Assembly: GCA_965140765.1 (NCBI GenBank)
Contig: OZ223308.1
Span: 558,001-622,000 of the forward strand
From: Sunxiuqinia sp963678245
Lineage (GTDB): Bacteria > Bacteroidota > Bacteroidia > Bacteroidales > Prolixibacteraceae
Reading direction: 5' to 3'
DNA length: 64,000 nucleotides
Part shown: positions 36,509-44,437 of the stretch, piece after piece
Layout: each line of letters starts with the position of its first letter
How positions within the stretch are numbered: the stretch's first letter is position 1
Notes under the pieces: model-generated
What the model was told of the DNA's origin: nothing
What the model saw: only the letters and a program-made list of their open reading frames with translations
Databases searched by the model: none
Translations under genes and position numbers: made by a program

Positions 36509-37537
36509 CTACTCAATATCCCGAACTCGCTTTTCCCAGTTCCAGGCCGACAGCAAGGTTTCTTCCAGCCCTTTTTCAGCTTTCCAACCCAGTTCTTCAT
36601 TGGCATAGGTGGTATCGGCCCAAATCTTTTCGATATCGCCGGCACGACGAGGTACAATTTTATAGTTTAGTTTTACGCCGGTCGCTTTTTCAAAACCATT
36701 TATAATTTCCAATACAGAATAGCCATTTCCGGTTCCGAGGTTAAAGACTTCATAGCCGCCTTTATTTTTATTCTTCAACAGGCGTTCAATGGCAATCACA
36801 TGCGCCTTGGCTAAATCCACTACATTGATGTAATCGCGAATAGCAGAACCATCAGGCGTGTCGTAATCATCGCCAAATACGCTGAGTTCTTCGCGCAGTC
36901 CGGCAGCTGTCTGTGTAATAAAAGGCACCAGATTTTGCGGCACTCCAAGAGGTAATTCGCCAATCAAAGCTGTTGAATGCGCCCCAATTGGGTTGAAATA
37001 ACGCAAGGCAATTCCTGTAATCTCGGGGTAAGCTTTAATACTGTCTTGCAAAATATCTTCATTCACCCGTTTGGTATTTCCGTAGGGCGATTCCGCATCT
37101 TTTCGAGGCGTATCTTCGGTTACCGGCAATTGATCCGGCTGGCCATAAACCGTACACGAAGAAGAGAATACAATGTTCGCAATGTTATACTTGCGCTGGC
37201 ATTCCAAAATGTTCATCAGCGACACCAGGTTGTTGCGGTAATAATGCAGCGGCATTTGCACTGACTCACCAACAGCCTTCGAAGCCGCAAAGTGAATGAT
37301 GGCCGCGATATCCTGATTGCGGCTAAAAAAATCCTCAGTTTTGTTGTAGTCAGCCAAGCTAAACTGTTCGAAAGTCGGTTTCTTCTCCGATATCTTTTCG
37401 ATGTTTTCCAGAACGTCGGCACTGGAGTTGGAAAGATCATCCACGACGATCACTTCATATCCTGCATTTTGCAGTTCAACAACCGTATGAGATCCGATAT
37501 AGCCGGTTCCTCCGGTCACTAAAATTTTTTGAGTCAT
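36509..37537 (-). CDS. galE: UDP-glucose 4-epimerase
   Basis: NAD-dependent extended short-chain dehydrogenase (342 aa) interconverting UDP-glucose and UDP-galactose for galactose use and surface polysaccharides. Rossmann motif LVTGGTGYIGSHTVVEL lies at the N-terminus, the catalytic serine region in FSSSCTVYGQPDQLPVTED (around 122), the YxxxK pair in SPYGNTKRVNED (around 149), and substrate loop RYFNPIGAH (around 177). The length fits a classic bacterial GalE. Monocistronic with its own terminator; a TAGTTTTG box (minus strand, 37568-37561) lies 24 nt before the start. Confidence 0.95.
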   Translation of the reverse strand: MTQKILVTGGTGYIGSHTVVELQNAGYEVIVVDDLSNSSADVLENIEKISEKKPTFEQFSLADYNKTEDFFSRNQDIAAIIHFAASKAVGESVQMPLHYYRNNLVSLMNILECQRKYNIANIVFSSSCTVYGQPDQLPVTEDTPRKDAESPYGNTKRVNEDILQDSIKAYPEITGIALRYFNPIGAHSTALIGELPLGVPQNLVPFITQTAAGLREELSVFGDDYDTPDGSAIRDYINVVDLAKAHVIAIERLLKNKNKGGYEVFNLGTGNGYSVLEIINGFEKATGVKLNYKIVPRRAGDIEKIWADTTYANEELGWKAEKGLEETLLSAWNWEKRVRDIE

Positions 37538-37657
37538 AGTAATTGATTGAGTATTTTCTCCAAAACTACAATTTTTTCAGCAGTGCATAGTGGAACATCG
37601 AAGTGCATCTTAATCTTTCACCTTTGAAAACTCCGAATAAATGTTGAAAACTTTGAC

Positions 37658-37688
37658 TTGTTAACGTATTAATTTTTCTTTATTTTTG
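37658..37688 (+). promoter_or_regulatory. Promoter of the HU/SPOR gene
   Basis: TTG at 37658-37660, 20-nt spacer, TATTTTTG at 37681-37688. Full consensus; transcription would begin about 13 nt before the GTG start. Confidence 0.7.
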
Positions 37689-37707
37689 ATCCAAACATTG
37701 AAATTCA

Positions 37708-38619
37708 GTGGAAATATTAAGCTACATCAAGGAACTTCTATTGTTGAATGACTGTGTGATCATTCCTGGGTTTGGAGGATTTGTAAGTAATTACAAACCA
37801 GCCACACATCAGAATGCACAGTTTGCACCTCCTACAAAAGCCATTAGCTTTAACGAAAAGCTAAAATTTAACGATGGCTTGCTGATTAATTATCTTGTTG
37901 AAAAAGAAGGCGACAACTATCTCGCAGCCAATCGCAAAGTAGATCTGATGGTTCAGGAAATGAACTACCGATTAACCGATGGTGAGACGATCAACATTGA
38001 AGGTATTGGCGAATTGGTTTATGATGAAAATGAAAGCCTGGTATTTAGTCCGGCGATTATTGAAAACCTAAATCTGGACGCCTATGGACTGGGAGCTTTT
38101 GAGTACGAAACACTATACGCTAGAAACACCGTTCGCACTCCAATTTCGCAAGAACAACGCGATGCTGTTCAGGTACTTTTCCAAAAACGCACCCTGAAAA
38201 AGGTATTAGTGGCAATTCCATTGTTGTTTACTTTGGCACTCGTGCCGTTTCAAAACAATAACAGCAACCTGCAAAAGTCAGACATTACAAGTTTGACCGA
38301 GATGATGCCACGTCTGGAAGTAGTTCAGAAGATCGAGCCTCGTCCGGCTGTTGTTGAAGCTTCAGCTATGTCTGAAAAACCAGCTCTTGATCATGCATAC
38401 TACATTATTGGTGGTAGTTTTAGGAGTGCTGCCAATGCTACGAGGTTTGTACAACAAAAGCAAGACGAAGGTTTTAACGCACGTAATATTGGTGTAATAA
38501 AAGGGTTGAATTACATTGCACTAGATAGCTTCGCATCAATGCGAGAAGCGAAAACATTTCGAGCAAAATTAAGAACGGAATCGCCCGACTCGGGAATATG
38601 GATTTACGTTAAAAGATAA
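37708..38619 (+). CDS. HU-CCDC81-type / SPOR domain membrane protein
   Basis: Protein of 303 aa joining a DNA-binding-like fold with a peptidoglycan-binding one. Residues 1-130 resemble the two HU-CCDC81 modules of Bacteroidota (ISYIKELLLLNDCVIIPGFGGF; FNEKLKFNDGLLINYL). A single transmembrane helix follows (KKVLVAIPLLFTLALVPF, about 170-187). The last about 75 residues are a SPOR domain (HAYYIIGGSFRSAANATRF ... SGIWIYVKR), which in other proteins binds glycan strands denuded of peptides at the septum. The layout puts the HU-like part in the cytoplasm and SPOR in the periplasm. A link to chromosome or divisome is inference. Translation begins at GTG 37708; no nearby ATG fits. Confidence 0.85.
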   Translation: MEILSYIKELLLLNDCVIIPGFGGFVSNYKPATHQNAQFAPPTKAISFNEKLKFNDGLLINYLVEKEGDNYLAANRKVDLMVQEMNYRLTDGETINIEGIGELVYDENESLVFSPAIIENLNLDAYGLGAFEYETLYARNTVRTPISQEQRDAVQVLFQKRTLKKVLVAIPLLFTLALVPFQNNNSNLQKSDITSLTEMMPRLEVVQKIEPRPAVVEASAMSEKPALDHAYYIIGGSFRSAANATRFVQQKQDEGFNARNIGVIKGLNYIALDSFASMREAKTFRAKLRTESPDSGIWIYVKR

Positions 38620-38622
38620 ATG

Positions 38623-38648
38623 AGAGCTCCTTTTTTAAGGAGTTTTTT
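38623..38648 (+). terminator. Weak terminator after the HU/SPOR gene
   Basis: Six-base stem AGCTCC/GGAGTT around a T-rich loop, followed immediately by a T-run, five bases after the stop codon. Confidence 0.5.
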
Positions 38649-38986
38649 ATTGCTTAGTTTTTTTCAGGAACACGATTCTGAGAAAACTCCAACTTTATAT
38701 TGATGAAAACTTCAATGGTAAAACCTCCCGAATCGATTGGGATGTCAACTGGCTTGAAGAAATCTCAAAACGAGAAAAACCAGAAGAGTATTATGTAGCC
38801 TGCTGTCGGCCAATAATACTCTTCTGGCAACATCGGATTAACTTACTGTTTCTGGGGAAATACAGAGCACCGAATTAACATCCAAAGCCACTGACACATT
38901 CATTGTGAACTTGTTTCAGAGTCTGTTCCGATACTATAGAGATCCTTAAACGAGTTCAGGATGTGGAAATCTCTCCTTGTTTAGAT
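38649..38986. other. Intergenic stretch with a 15-bp inverted repeat
   Basis: No gene is recognised. The notable element is a perfect 15-bp inverted repeat, 38780-38794 and 38813-38827, around an 18-nt loop that can pair further (GCC with GGC). It has no T-run on either side. The remainder, next to the trpS stop, shows nothing clear. Confidence 0.6.
38780..38827. repeat. Perfect 15-bp inverted repeat
   Basis: CCAGAAGAGTATTAT at 38780-38794 is mirrored by ATAATACTCTTCTGG at 38813-38827. The structure would be a very stable hairpin if transcribed. Function unknown. Confidence 0.85.
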
Positions 38987-39988
38987 TTAGTAGAATTTAC
39001 GGAACCCAACCAAATTTTTCACTTCCTGCAATGTAGTAACGGCTGATTCACGAGCCTTTTCTGCTCCCATTTTAGCCACTTTGGCTAAGTAAGCATCATC
39101 TTCTAAAATATCTACAATACGCTCCCGAATAGGATTGGTGAATTTCACAATATCTTCGGCCAATTGCTTTTTCATATCGCCATAACGAATTTCGCATTTG
39201 TTATAGGCATCATCAAATTGAGCAACGACTTCCGACTGCGAAACAATTTTCATGAGAGTAAACAAGTTCTGAATTGCCTCCGGTTTCTCAGCATTCATTT
39301 CTATTGGTCCGGAGTCAGTCACCGAACGCATCACCTTTTTGCGAATTTCCTTCTCGGTGTCGTATAAATTAATGGCATTGCCTTCTGATTTACCCATCTT
39401 CCCGCTACCGTCCAATCCGGGAACTTTAACCAAATCAGCACCATCTAAAGTAAAGGGCTTTGGAATCGGAAATACGTCAGATTTGTACATACGATTGAAT
39501 CGCTTCGCAAACTTTCGTGCCATTTCCAGATTTTGTTCCTGATCTTTCCCAACCGGAACAAAGTGGGCTTTATGAATAATAATATCCGAAGCCATTAACA
39601 CCGGATAGGTCAACAAACCGGCGTTCACATTCTCAGGCTGTTGGCGGGCTTTATCTTTAAACGAAGTTGTACGTTCCAGTTCGCCCAAATAGGCATTCAT
39701 ATTCAAGATGGTGTACAGTTGCGGAATTTCCGGCACATCACTTTGAATAAAAATCGTTGATTTTTCAGGGTCAATACCACAAGCCAAATACTCAGCCAGC
39801 ACTTGTTTAACTCCAGCTTGAAGGTTCTCAGGCGTAGGATGCGTTGTTAGCGAGTGAATATCGGCAATAAAAAAGTAACAATTGTAATCTTCCTGCATAC
39901 GCAAAAAGTTTTGTACTGCTCCAAAATAGTTTCCTAAGTGTAAAAATCCTGTTGGCCTAATGCCACTTACAACGGTCGGTTTATTCAT
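38987..39988 (-). CDS. trpS: Tryptophanyl-tRNA synthetase
   Basis: Class I aminoacyl-tRNA synthetase of 333 aa. The HIGH-type motif is PTGFLHLGNYFGAV (around 12), the KMSKS-type motif is SGKMGKSEGNAI (around 194), and the tryptophan pocket region includes FFIADIHSLTTHP and PVGKDQEQNLEMAR. Length and motif order are typical of the bacterial enzyme. It lies about 300 nt from the divergent leader ORF and trpB2, so charging and late synthesis of tryptophan are coded side by side. A good promoter precedes it. Confidence 0.96.
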   Translation of the reverse strand: MNKPTVVSGIRPTGFLHLGNYFGAVQNFLRMQEDYNCYFFIADIHSLTTHPTPENLQAGVKQVLAEYLACGIDPEKSTIFIQSDVPEIPQLYTILNMNAYLGELERTTSFKDKARQQPENVNAGLLTYPVLMASDIIIHKAHFVPVGKDQEQNLEMARKFAKRFNRMYKSDVFPIPKPFTLDGADLVKVPGLDGSGKMGKSEGNAINLYDTEKEIRKKVMRSVTDSGPIEMNAEKPEAIQNLFTLMKIVSQSEVVAQFDDAYNKCEIRYGDMKKQLAEDIVKFTNPIRERIVDILEDDAYLAKVAKMGAEKARESAVTTLQEVKNLVGFRKFY

Positions 39989-40016
39989 TGGGTAAATCTT
40001 CTATGAAAATGAGCTG

Positions 40017-40045
40017 CAAAAATAAGCTGAATCCTTGAAACACAA
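40017..40045 (-). promoter_or_regulatory. Promoter of trpS
   Basis: Minus strand: TTG (40045-40043), 18-nt spacer, TATTTTTG (40024-40017). Start near 40010, about 22 nt before the ATG. Confidence 0.6.
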
Positions 40046-40295
40046 AAATTTATTTTAGGCCTGAAGAATTCATCGATAAGTATTGGACGTTCGTTACCGG
40101 ATTTATTGAAAAGAAATGGCAATCAATCATTCATTTTTAGAGGAATTTAATTTCAATACAGAAAAACATAAAAGTGTTGAGAACACGATGCACTTTACAT
40201 CCGTAACCAAGAATCGCTTAAAAAAATTACCTCGTTGTTTTCAGCTCTTGAAAACTAAAAAATAATAATTAGTTTTAGGGGCGCAAAATGAAAAT
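40046..40295. other. Intergenic stretch between trpS and the trpB2 leader
   Basis: About 250 AT-rich bases. A possible promoter toward trpB2 is TTG at 40248-40250, 19-nt spacer, TAGTTTTA at 40270-40277 (last base off consensus). A tryptophan-containing open frame near 40060-40139 has no start codon. Nothing else recognised. Confidence 0.5.
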
Positions 40296-40388
40296 ATGCA
40301 TACAATTCCAGAATTTGGTAAAGAATGGCATCAGCGTAACGTGAAAATGGAAGCACGTAAGCAAAATAATATTGTACTACCATATTAA
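40296..40388 (+). CDS. Small leader ORF upstream of trpB2
   Basis: An open frame of 30 codons starting MHTIPEFGKEWHQRNVKME and ending NNIVLPY, placed between a candidate promoter (40248-40277) and a strong intrinsic terminator (40398-40440) just ahead of trpB2. It contains one Trp codon, at residue 11. A stretch inside it (AGCAAA, 40360-40365) is complementary to the terminator's left arm (TTTGCT, 40404-40409). This fits a translation-coupled attenuator, but one Trp codon is weak support; a genuine small protein is the alternative. GGGG lies about 15 nt before the ATG. Confidence 0.5.
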   Translation: MHTIPEFGKEWHQRNVKMEARKQNNIVLPY

Positions 40389-40397
40389 TGGTTGGGG

Positions 40398-40440
40398 AAG
40401 GGGTTTGCTGTTTACGCAGCAAACCCCTTTTCTTTTTTTT
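40398..40440 (+). terminator. Attenuator-like terminator ahead of trpB2
   Basis: A 13-bp perfect stem (40398-40410 with 40417-40429), 6-nt loop, then TTTCTTTTTTTT. It ends 26 nt before the trpB2 ATG and no promoter fits between them, so trpB2 transcription must read through it. This is the layout of a regulated attenuator. Confidence 0.8.
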
Positions 40441-40466
40441 AAAACACTAAATAAAACGATAAAATC

Positions 40467-41843
40467 ATGACCAGACAAAAGAAAATCTTTTTGGATGAGG
40501 CTGATATGCCCAAGCAATGGTACAACCTAGCTCCAGACCTATTAACCCCTCTAAACCCGCCACTAGGACCAGATGGAAATCCTGTAAGTCCGGATATGCT
40601 TGCACCTGTTTTCCCAATGAACCTAATTGAGCAGGAAGTGAGCCAGGAGCGTTGGATCGACATCCCGGAAGAAATTCGTCAGCATCTTTTTCGCTGGCGT
40701 CCCAGTCCATTGATTCGTGCTTACGAATTAGAAGAAGCTTTGGGAACTCCAGCTAAAATCTACTACAAAAACGAGGGTGTTTCGCCTGCAGGAAGCCATA
40801 AGCCAAACACAGCCATTCCGCAAGCCTGGTACAACAAGCAGTTTGGTATTAAAAAATTAACCACTGAAACAGGTGCCGGACAATGGGGATCAGCCTTGTC
40901 GTTTGCCTGCTCAGTTATCGGCGGAATAGAATGCAAGGTATTTATGGTTCGGGTAAGTTTCGACCAAAAGCCTTTTCGCAAAATGATGATGAATACCTGG
41001 GGCGGACAATGCGTGGCCAGCCCAAGTATGGAAACCAAGGCTGGACGTGATATATTAGCCCAATATCCAGATACTCCAGGTTCGCTGGGTATTGCCATTT
41101 CGGAAGCTGTTGAAGCCGCCGTGGGCGACTCGACCGGACAAACCCGCTACGCATTGGGATCGGTATTGAACCACGTGATGTTGCACCAAACCATCATTGG
41201 TTTAGAAGCTAAAAAACAGCTGGCTAAAGTTGGAATCAGTAAACCTGATGTTGTGATCGGTTGTTGCGGAGGCGGCAGTAATTTTGCCGGACTTTCATTC
41301 CCTTTCATCTACGACAAAATTAATGGAGCCGACATCCAGATCATTGGAGCTGAGCCATTTTCGTGCCCTACTTTGACCAAAGCTCCTTTTATTTACGACA
41401 ACGGAGATGTGGCACAAATGACCCCGCTCATGGCGATGCACAGTTTGGGACATAACTTTGTTCCTGCACCAATTCATGCTGGTGGTTTGCGTTACCATGG
41501 AATGTCACCTCTAGTAAGTGCAGCTTTACGCGACAATCTGATGGAGGCTCAAGCCATTCACCAAAGTGAGTGTTTCGAAGCCGGCCTATTGTTCTCCAAA
41601 ACAGAAGGCATCATTCCAGCACCAGAAACAACACACGCCATAGCTGCCACTATTCGCGAAGCCAAAAAGGCTAAAGAAGAAGGCAAAGAAAAGACCATTC
41701 TTTTCAACTTTAGTGGTCATGGCTTAATGGACTTGGTTGGTTACGACAAATACCTGAACGGAGAATTACACGACTACGAATACCCAGATGCAGAGATTGC
41801 TTTAAACCTGGAAAAACTGAAGGGATATCCACTTCCAAAGTAG
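40467..41843 (+). CDS. trpB2: Tryptophan synthase beta chain-like protein, TrpB2 type
   Basis: PLP enzyme of 458 aa condensing indole with serine (or phosphoserine, as shown for some TrpB2) to tryptophan. The PLP lysine lies in SPAGSHKPNTAIPQAW (around 112), the phosphate-binding glycine loop in GCCGGGSNFAGLSFP (around 270), and ETGAGQWGSALSFACS around 134. The length and N-terminal extension (LPEDMPKQWYNL-like) mark the long TrpB2 subgroup, which lacks the features needed for tight TrpA coupling; no trpA lies in the window. Expression probably depends on read-through of the terminator at 40398-40440. Confidence 0.93.
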   Translation: MTRQKKIFLDEADMPKQWYNLAPDLLTPLNPPLGPDGNPVSPDMLAPVFPMNLIEQEVSQERWIDIPEEIRQHLFRWRPSPLIRAYELEEALGTPAKIYYKNEGVSPAGSHKPNTAIPQAWYNKQFGIKKLTTETGAGQWGSALSFACSVIGGIECKVFMVRVSFDQKPFRKMMMNTWGGQCVASPSMETKAGRDILAQYPDTPGSLGIAISEAVEAAVGDSTGQTRYALGSVLNHVMLHQTIIGLEAKKQLAKVGISKPDVVIGCCGGGSNFAGLSFPFIYDKINGADIQIIGAEPFSCPTLTKAPFIYDNGDVAQMTPLMAMHSLGHNFVPAPIHAGGLRYHGMSPLVSAALRDNLMEAQAIHQSECFEAGLLFSKTEGIIPAPETTHAIAATIREAKKAKEEGKEKTILFNFSGHGLMDLVGYDKYLNGELHDYEYPDAEIALNLEKLKGYPLPK

Positions 41844-41872
41844 AAGATAAACTTATCTTAATTACTATAATC

Positions 41873-41902
41873 AAGTCCTGCCATTTTGGTGGGACTTTTT
41901 TG
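41873..41902 (+). terminator. Terminator of trpB2
   Basis: An 11-bp stem with two G-U pairs (41873-41883 with 41887-41897), a TTT loop and a T-run. It overlaps the -7 box TAACTTTG (41903-41910) of the next operon. Confidence 0.75.
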
Positions 41903-41910
41903 TAACTTTG
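41903..41910 (+). promoter_or_regulatory. -7 element of the rbfA operon
   Basis: TAACTTTG fits TAnnTTTG and lies 18 nt before the rbfA ATG. It excludes the TTG at 41908 as a start. The upstream TTG box is not at a standard distance. Confidence 0.45.
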
Positions 41911-41928
41911 CCGGAAATTCAATTTAAC

Positions 41929-42267
41929 ATGGAATCAACTCGTCAACAAAAAATAAGCAGACTGCTGCAAAAGGAGTTAGCAGACATTTTTCTGAAGGAA
42001 AGCCGCAACCTATTCATGGGCAAAATGATCAGCGTAACTACGGTACGCGTAAGCCCTGACCTTGGTCTTGCCAAATCGTATATCAGCATTTTTCCAACTG
42101 AAAATCGCAAAGAAGTTTTAAAGCAAATCAGAATTGCGAATCCAAAAATTCGAGGCTTACTTGGACGCAAAGTTGGTAAACAATTACGTGTGATTCCGGA
42201 GTTGGAATTTTACATCGACGACAGCTTGGATTACATTGATAATATCGACCGCCTTTTAAATAAGTAA
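41929..42267 (+). CDS. rbfA: 30S ribosome-binding factor A
   Basis: KH-fold assembly factor for 16S rRNA 5'-end maturation (112 aa). Recognised by STRQQKISRLLQKELADIFL at the N-terminus, ISVTTVRVSPDLGLAKSYISIF, and the C-terminal RVIPELEFYIDDSLDYIDNID. Start ATG at 41929; a frame from TTG at 41908 overlaps the promoter. First gene of a run with the methyltransferase (2-nt gap) and the permease. Confidence 0.94.
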   Translation: MESTRQQKISRLLQKELADIFLKESRNLFMGKMISVTTVRVSPDLGLAKSYISIFPTENRKEVLKQIRIANPKIRGLLGRKVGKQLRVIPELEFYIDDSLDYIDNIDRLLNK

Positions 42268-42269
42268 AC

Positions 42270-43091
42270 ATGCAGTACGACCCAATTAAGCGCTCACTAG
42301 GCAAGGTTTTTAACCAAAATCCATTTCTTCGGAAAATCTTTTATCAATTACTCGATTGGCTACTGCTGCGTTCCTGGCATATTCGCAAGGAGTTGCGGGT
42401 TTTAAGAAAACAGGGAATGGCTAGTCCAACAATTTTAGATGCCGGTTCGGGATTCGGACAATACACTTATCGTATGTCGAAGCTTTTTCCAGACTCTAAA
42501 ATTACAGCTGCCGATATTAAACCCGAACAAATTGAAGACTGCAACCAGTTTTTCAAGCAAATAGGGAAAGAAGATCAGGTTAAGTTTCAATATGCTGATT
42601 TGACGAAATATACCAACAAAGAAGCGTACGATTTGGTTATTTCCATTGATGTGATGGAGCATATTGAAGAGGACACCAAGGTATTTGAAAACTTTTGCCA
42701 GTCGATGAAGAAAGGCAGTGTTCTGCTAATTTCAACCCCTTCAGACCAGGGGGGATCAGATTCGCACCACGACCACGAAGAAGAAGGCGTACATGGTTTT
42801 ATTGATGAGCATGTGCGTGACGGATACAACATCAATGAAATAGAAGACAAACTGAAAAATGCCGGGTTTAGCAAAGTTGAAGCTCGCTATTCGTATGGAG
42901 CTCCCGGAAAAATTTCCTGGAAACTGTCGATGAAATATCCCATTTTACTATTGGGTGTCAGCAAATTATTTTTCATTTTGCTTCCATTCTACTATTTAGT
43001 TGTATTTCCCCTTTCACTTGTGCTGAATTATTTAGATGTCAGCAATACGCATAAAACCGGAACCGGACTGATTGTAAAAGCCTACAAATAA
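42270..43091 (+). CDS. Membrane-associated SAM-dependent methyltransferase
   Basis: Class I methyltransferase of 273 aa. Motif I is ILDAGSGFGQYTYRMSKLF (around 52), the acidic loop of motif II is TAADIKPEQIEDC (around 82), and motif IV/post is YDLVISIDVMEHIEED (around 117). After the Rossmann part, two hydrophobic stretches follow (KYPILLLGVSKLFFILLPFYYL and VVFPLSLVLNYLDV, about 222-260), suggesting a C-terminal membrane anchor. The substrate is not known; a lipid or envelope precursor is plausible from the anchor and from its place next to a LolC/E-like permease. It follows rbfA by 2 nt. Confidence 0.8.
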   Translation: MQYDPIKRSLGKVFNQNPFLRKIFYQLLDWLLLRSWHIRKELRVLRKQGMASPTILDAGSGFGQYTYRMSKLFPDSKITAADIKPEQIEDCNQFFKQIGKEDQVKFQYADLTKYTNKEAYDLVISIDVMEHIEEDTKVFENFCQSMKKGSVLLISTPSDQGGSDSHHDHEEEGVHGFIDEHVRDGYNINEIEDKLKNAGFSKVEARYSYGAPGKISWKLSMKYPILLLGVSKLFFILLPFYYLVVFPLSLVLNYLDVSNTHKTGTGLIVKAYK

Positions 43092-44303
43092 TTGAAGCTT
43101 GCCTTTTACATAGCGCGCCGTTATCTGATATCAAAAAAGTCGGCCAATATTGTCAACCTGATTTCTGCGATTTCAATGGTTGGTGTCGCTGTTGGAACCA
43201 CCGCTTTAATTGTTGTACTCTCTGCATTTAACGGAATCGACAGCTTTATTGGAGGCATGCTTTCCAATTTTGATCCCGACATTAAAATTACCGCTGCAAA
43301 AGGCAAGAGCTTTACGTTGGAAGATGCTGATTTCGAATTGGTCAAACAACTGGATGGAGTAGTTAATTACGCTGAGGTGGTTGAAGAAAATGCACTTCTT
43401 CGTTACGAAGATCGGCAAAAATATGCCGTTGTTAAAGGTGTTCCCAACGACTACGTTAACTTTTCAGGATTGGATTCCATTTTACTTGAAGGCGACTTTT
43501 TCCTGAAAAAAGGCTCGCAAAGCTACGCCGTTATAGGCGAAGGTGTGCGGCATGACCTTTCGATCGGACTATCCTTCATCAGCCCTATTCATGTGTACGT
43601 TCCGCGTAAAGATTTTAAAAATCTGATTAACCTGGAGCAAGCACTCAATCATGATTATATTTTTACCGCCGGTGTTTTCTCTGTTGAGCAGGAAATCGAC
43701 AGCAAGTATATCTTGGTTCCCATTAATTTTGCCCGCTCCTTATTTGAAATGGAAGGGCGAATTTCTTCATTCGAATTGAAGCTCGATAATCGAGCGGACA
43801 TCGATCGGGTAAAGTCAGCTTCGAAACAAATACTGGGAGATGATTTTGTGGTACAAGATCGCTTTGAACAGCATGAATTCTTATACCGGGTAATGCGATC
43901 AGAAAAATGGTCAAGTTTCTTAATCCTGAGCTTCATTTTAGTTATCGCTTCTTTCAACCTGCTGGGCTCACTAACCATGATCATTATTGACAAAAAAAAT
44001 GACATCAAAATACTGGAAAGCATGGGAGCCAACAGAAAACTGATTCGGCAGATTTTTCTATTCGAAGGATGGTTGGTTTCATTTTCAGGCGCCATTTTAG
44101 GAGTGCTGTTAGGAATTGCCTTGGTTTGGGCGCAAACAAAATTTGAATTGCTAAAGCTTCCTGGCAATGGTTCTTTTGCACTATCTGCTTACCCTGTAAG
44201 TTTAGAATTCTTCGACGTTTTAGCGACTTTCCTAATCGTATTAGGTATCGGATTTTTTGCTGCCTGGTATCCGGTCAAAAACCTATCTTCAAGATTGGAT
44301 TAG
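43092..44303 (+). CDS. LolC/LolE-type ABC transporter permease
   Basis: FtsX-family permease of 403 aa: N-terminal helix (SANIVNLISAISMVGVAVGTTALIVVLSAF), a periplasmic domain of about 210 residues, then three C-terminal helices (SSFLILSFILVIASFNLLGSL, LVSFSGAILGVLLGIALVWAQ, FDVLATFLIVLGIGFFAAWYP). This is the topology of the lipoprotein-releasing system that extracts lipoproteins from the inner membrane. Its ATPase (LolD) is not adjacent. Translation appears to begin with TTG directly after the methyltransferase stop, with no gap, which suggests coupling; no alternative start keeps the first helix complete. Confidence 0.87.
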   Translation: MKLAFYIARRYLISKKSANIVNLISAISMVGVAVGTTALIVVLSAFNGIDSFIGGMLSNFDPDIKITAAKGKSFTLEDADFELVKQLDGVVNYAEVVEENALLRYEDRQKYAVVKGVPNDYVNFSGLDSILLEGDFFLKKGSQSYAVIGEGVRHDLSIGLSFISPIHVYVPRKDFKNLINLEQALNHDYIFTAGVFSVEQEIDSKYILVPINFARSLFEMEGRISSFELKLDNRADIDRVKSASKQILGDDFVVQDRFEQHEFLYRVMRSEKWSSFLILSFILVIASFNLLGSLTMIIIDKKNDIKILESMGANRKLIRQIFLFEGWLVSFSGAILGVLLGIALVWAQTKFELLKLPGNGSFALSAYPVSLEFFDVLATFLIVLGIGFFAAWYPVKNLSSRLD

Positions 44304-44356
44304 GTCAGTAGAAAATTATCCTCATTGTTTTTTTATTCGAAACTTAACGTTAATCA

Positions 44357-44389
44357 TTTGTTAATTACGGATACTTAAACTTAACTTTG
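44357..44389 (+). promoter_or_regulatory. Promoter of the MORN-repeat gene
   Basis: TTTG at 44357-44360, 21-nt spacer, TAACTTTG at 44382-44389. Full consensus match. Confidence 0.7.
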
Positions 44390-44437
44390 TTTTAACAAAC
44401 AAAAAGAGTACTAATAACAATAAAGAAAGGAGCCCCT

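Noticed and set aside
40060..40139. Tryptophan-containing frame upstream of the trpB2 leader
   Set aside because: It has no start codon in frame after the preceding stop, so it is not a leader peptide.
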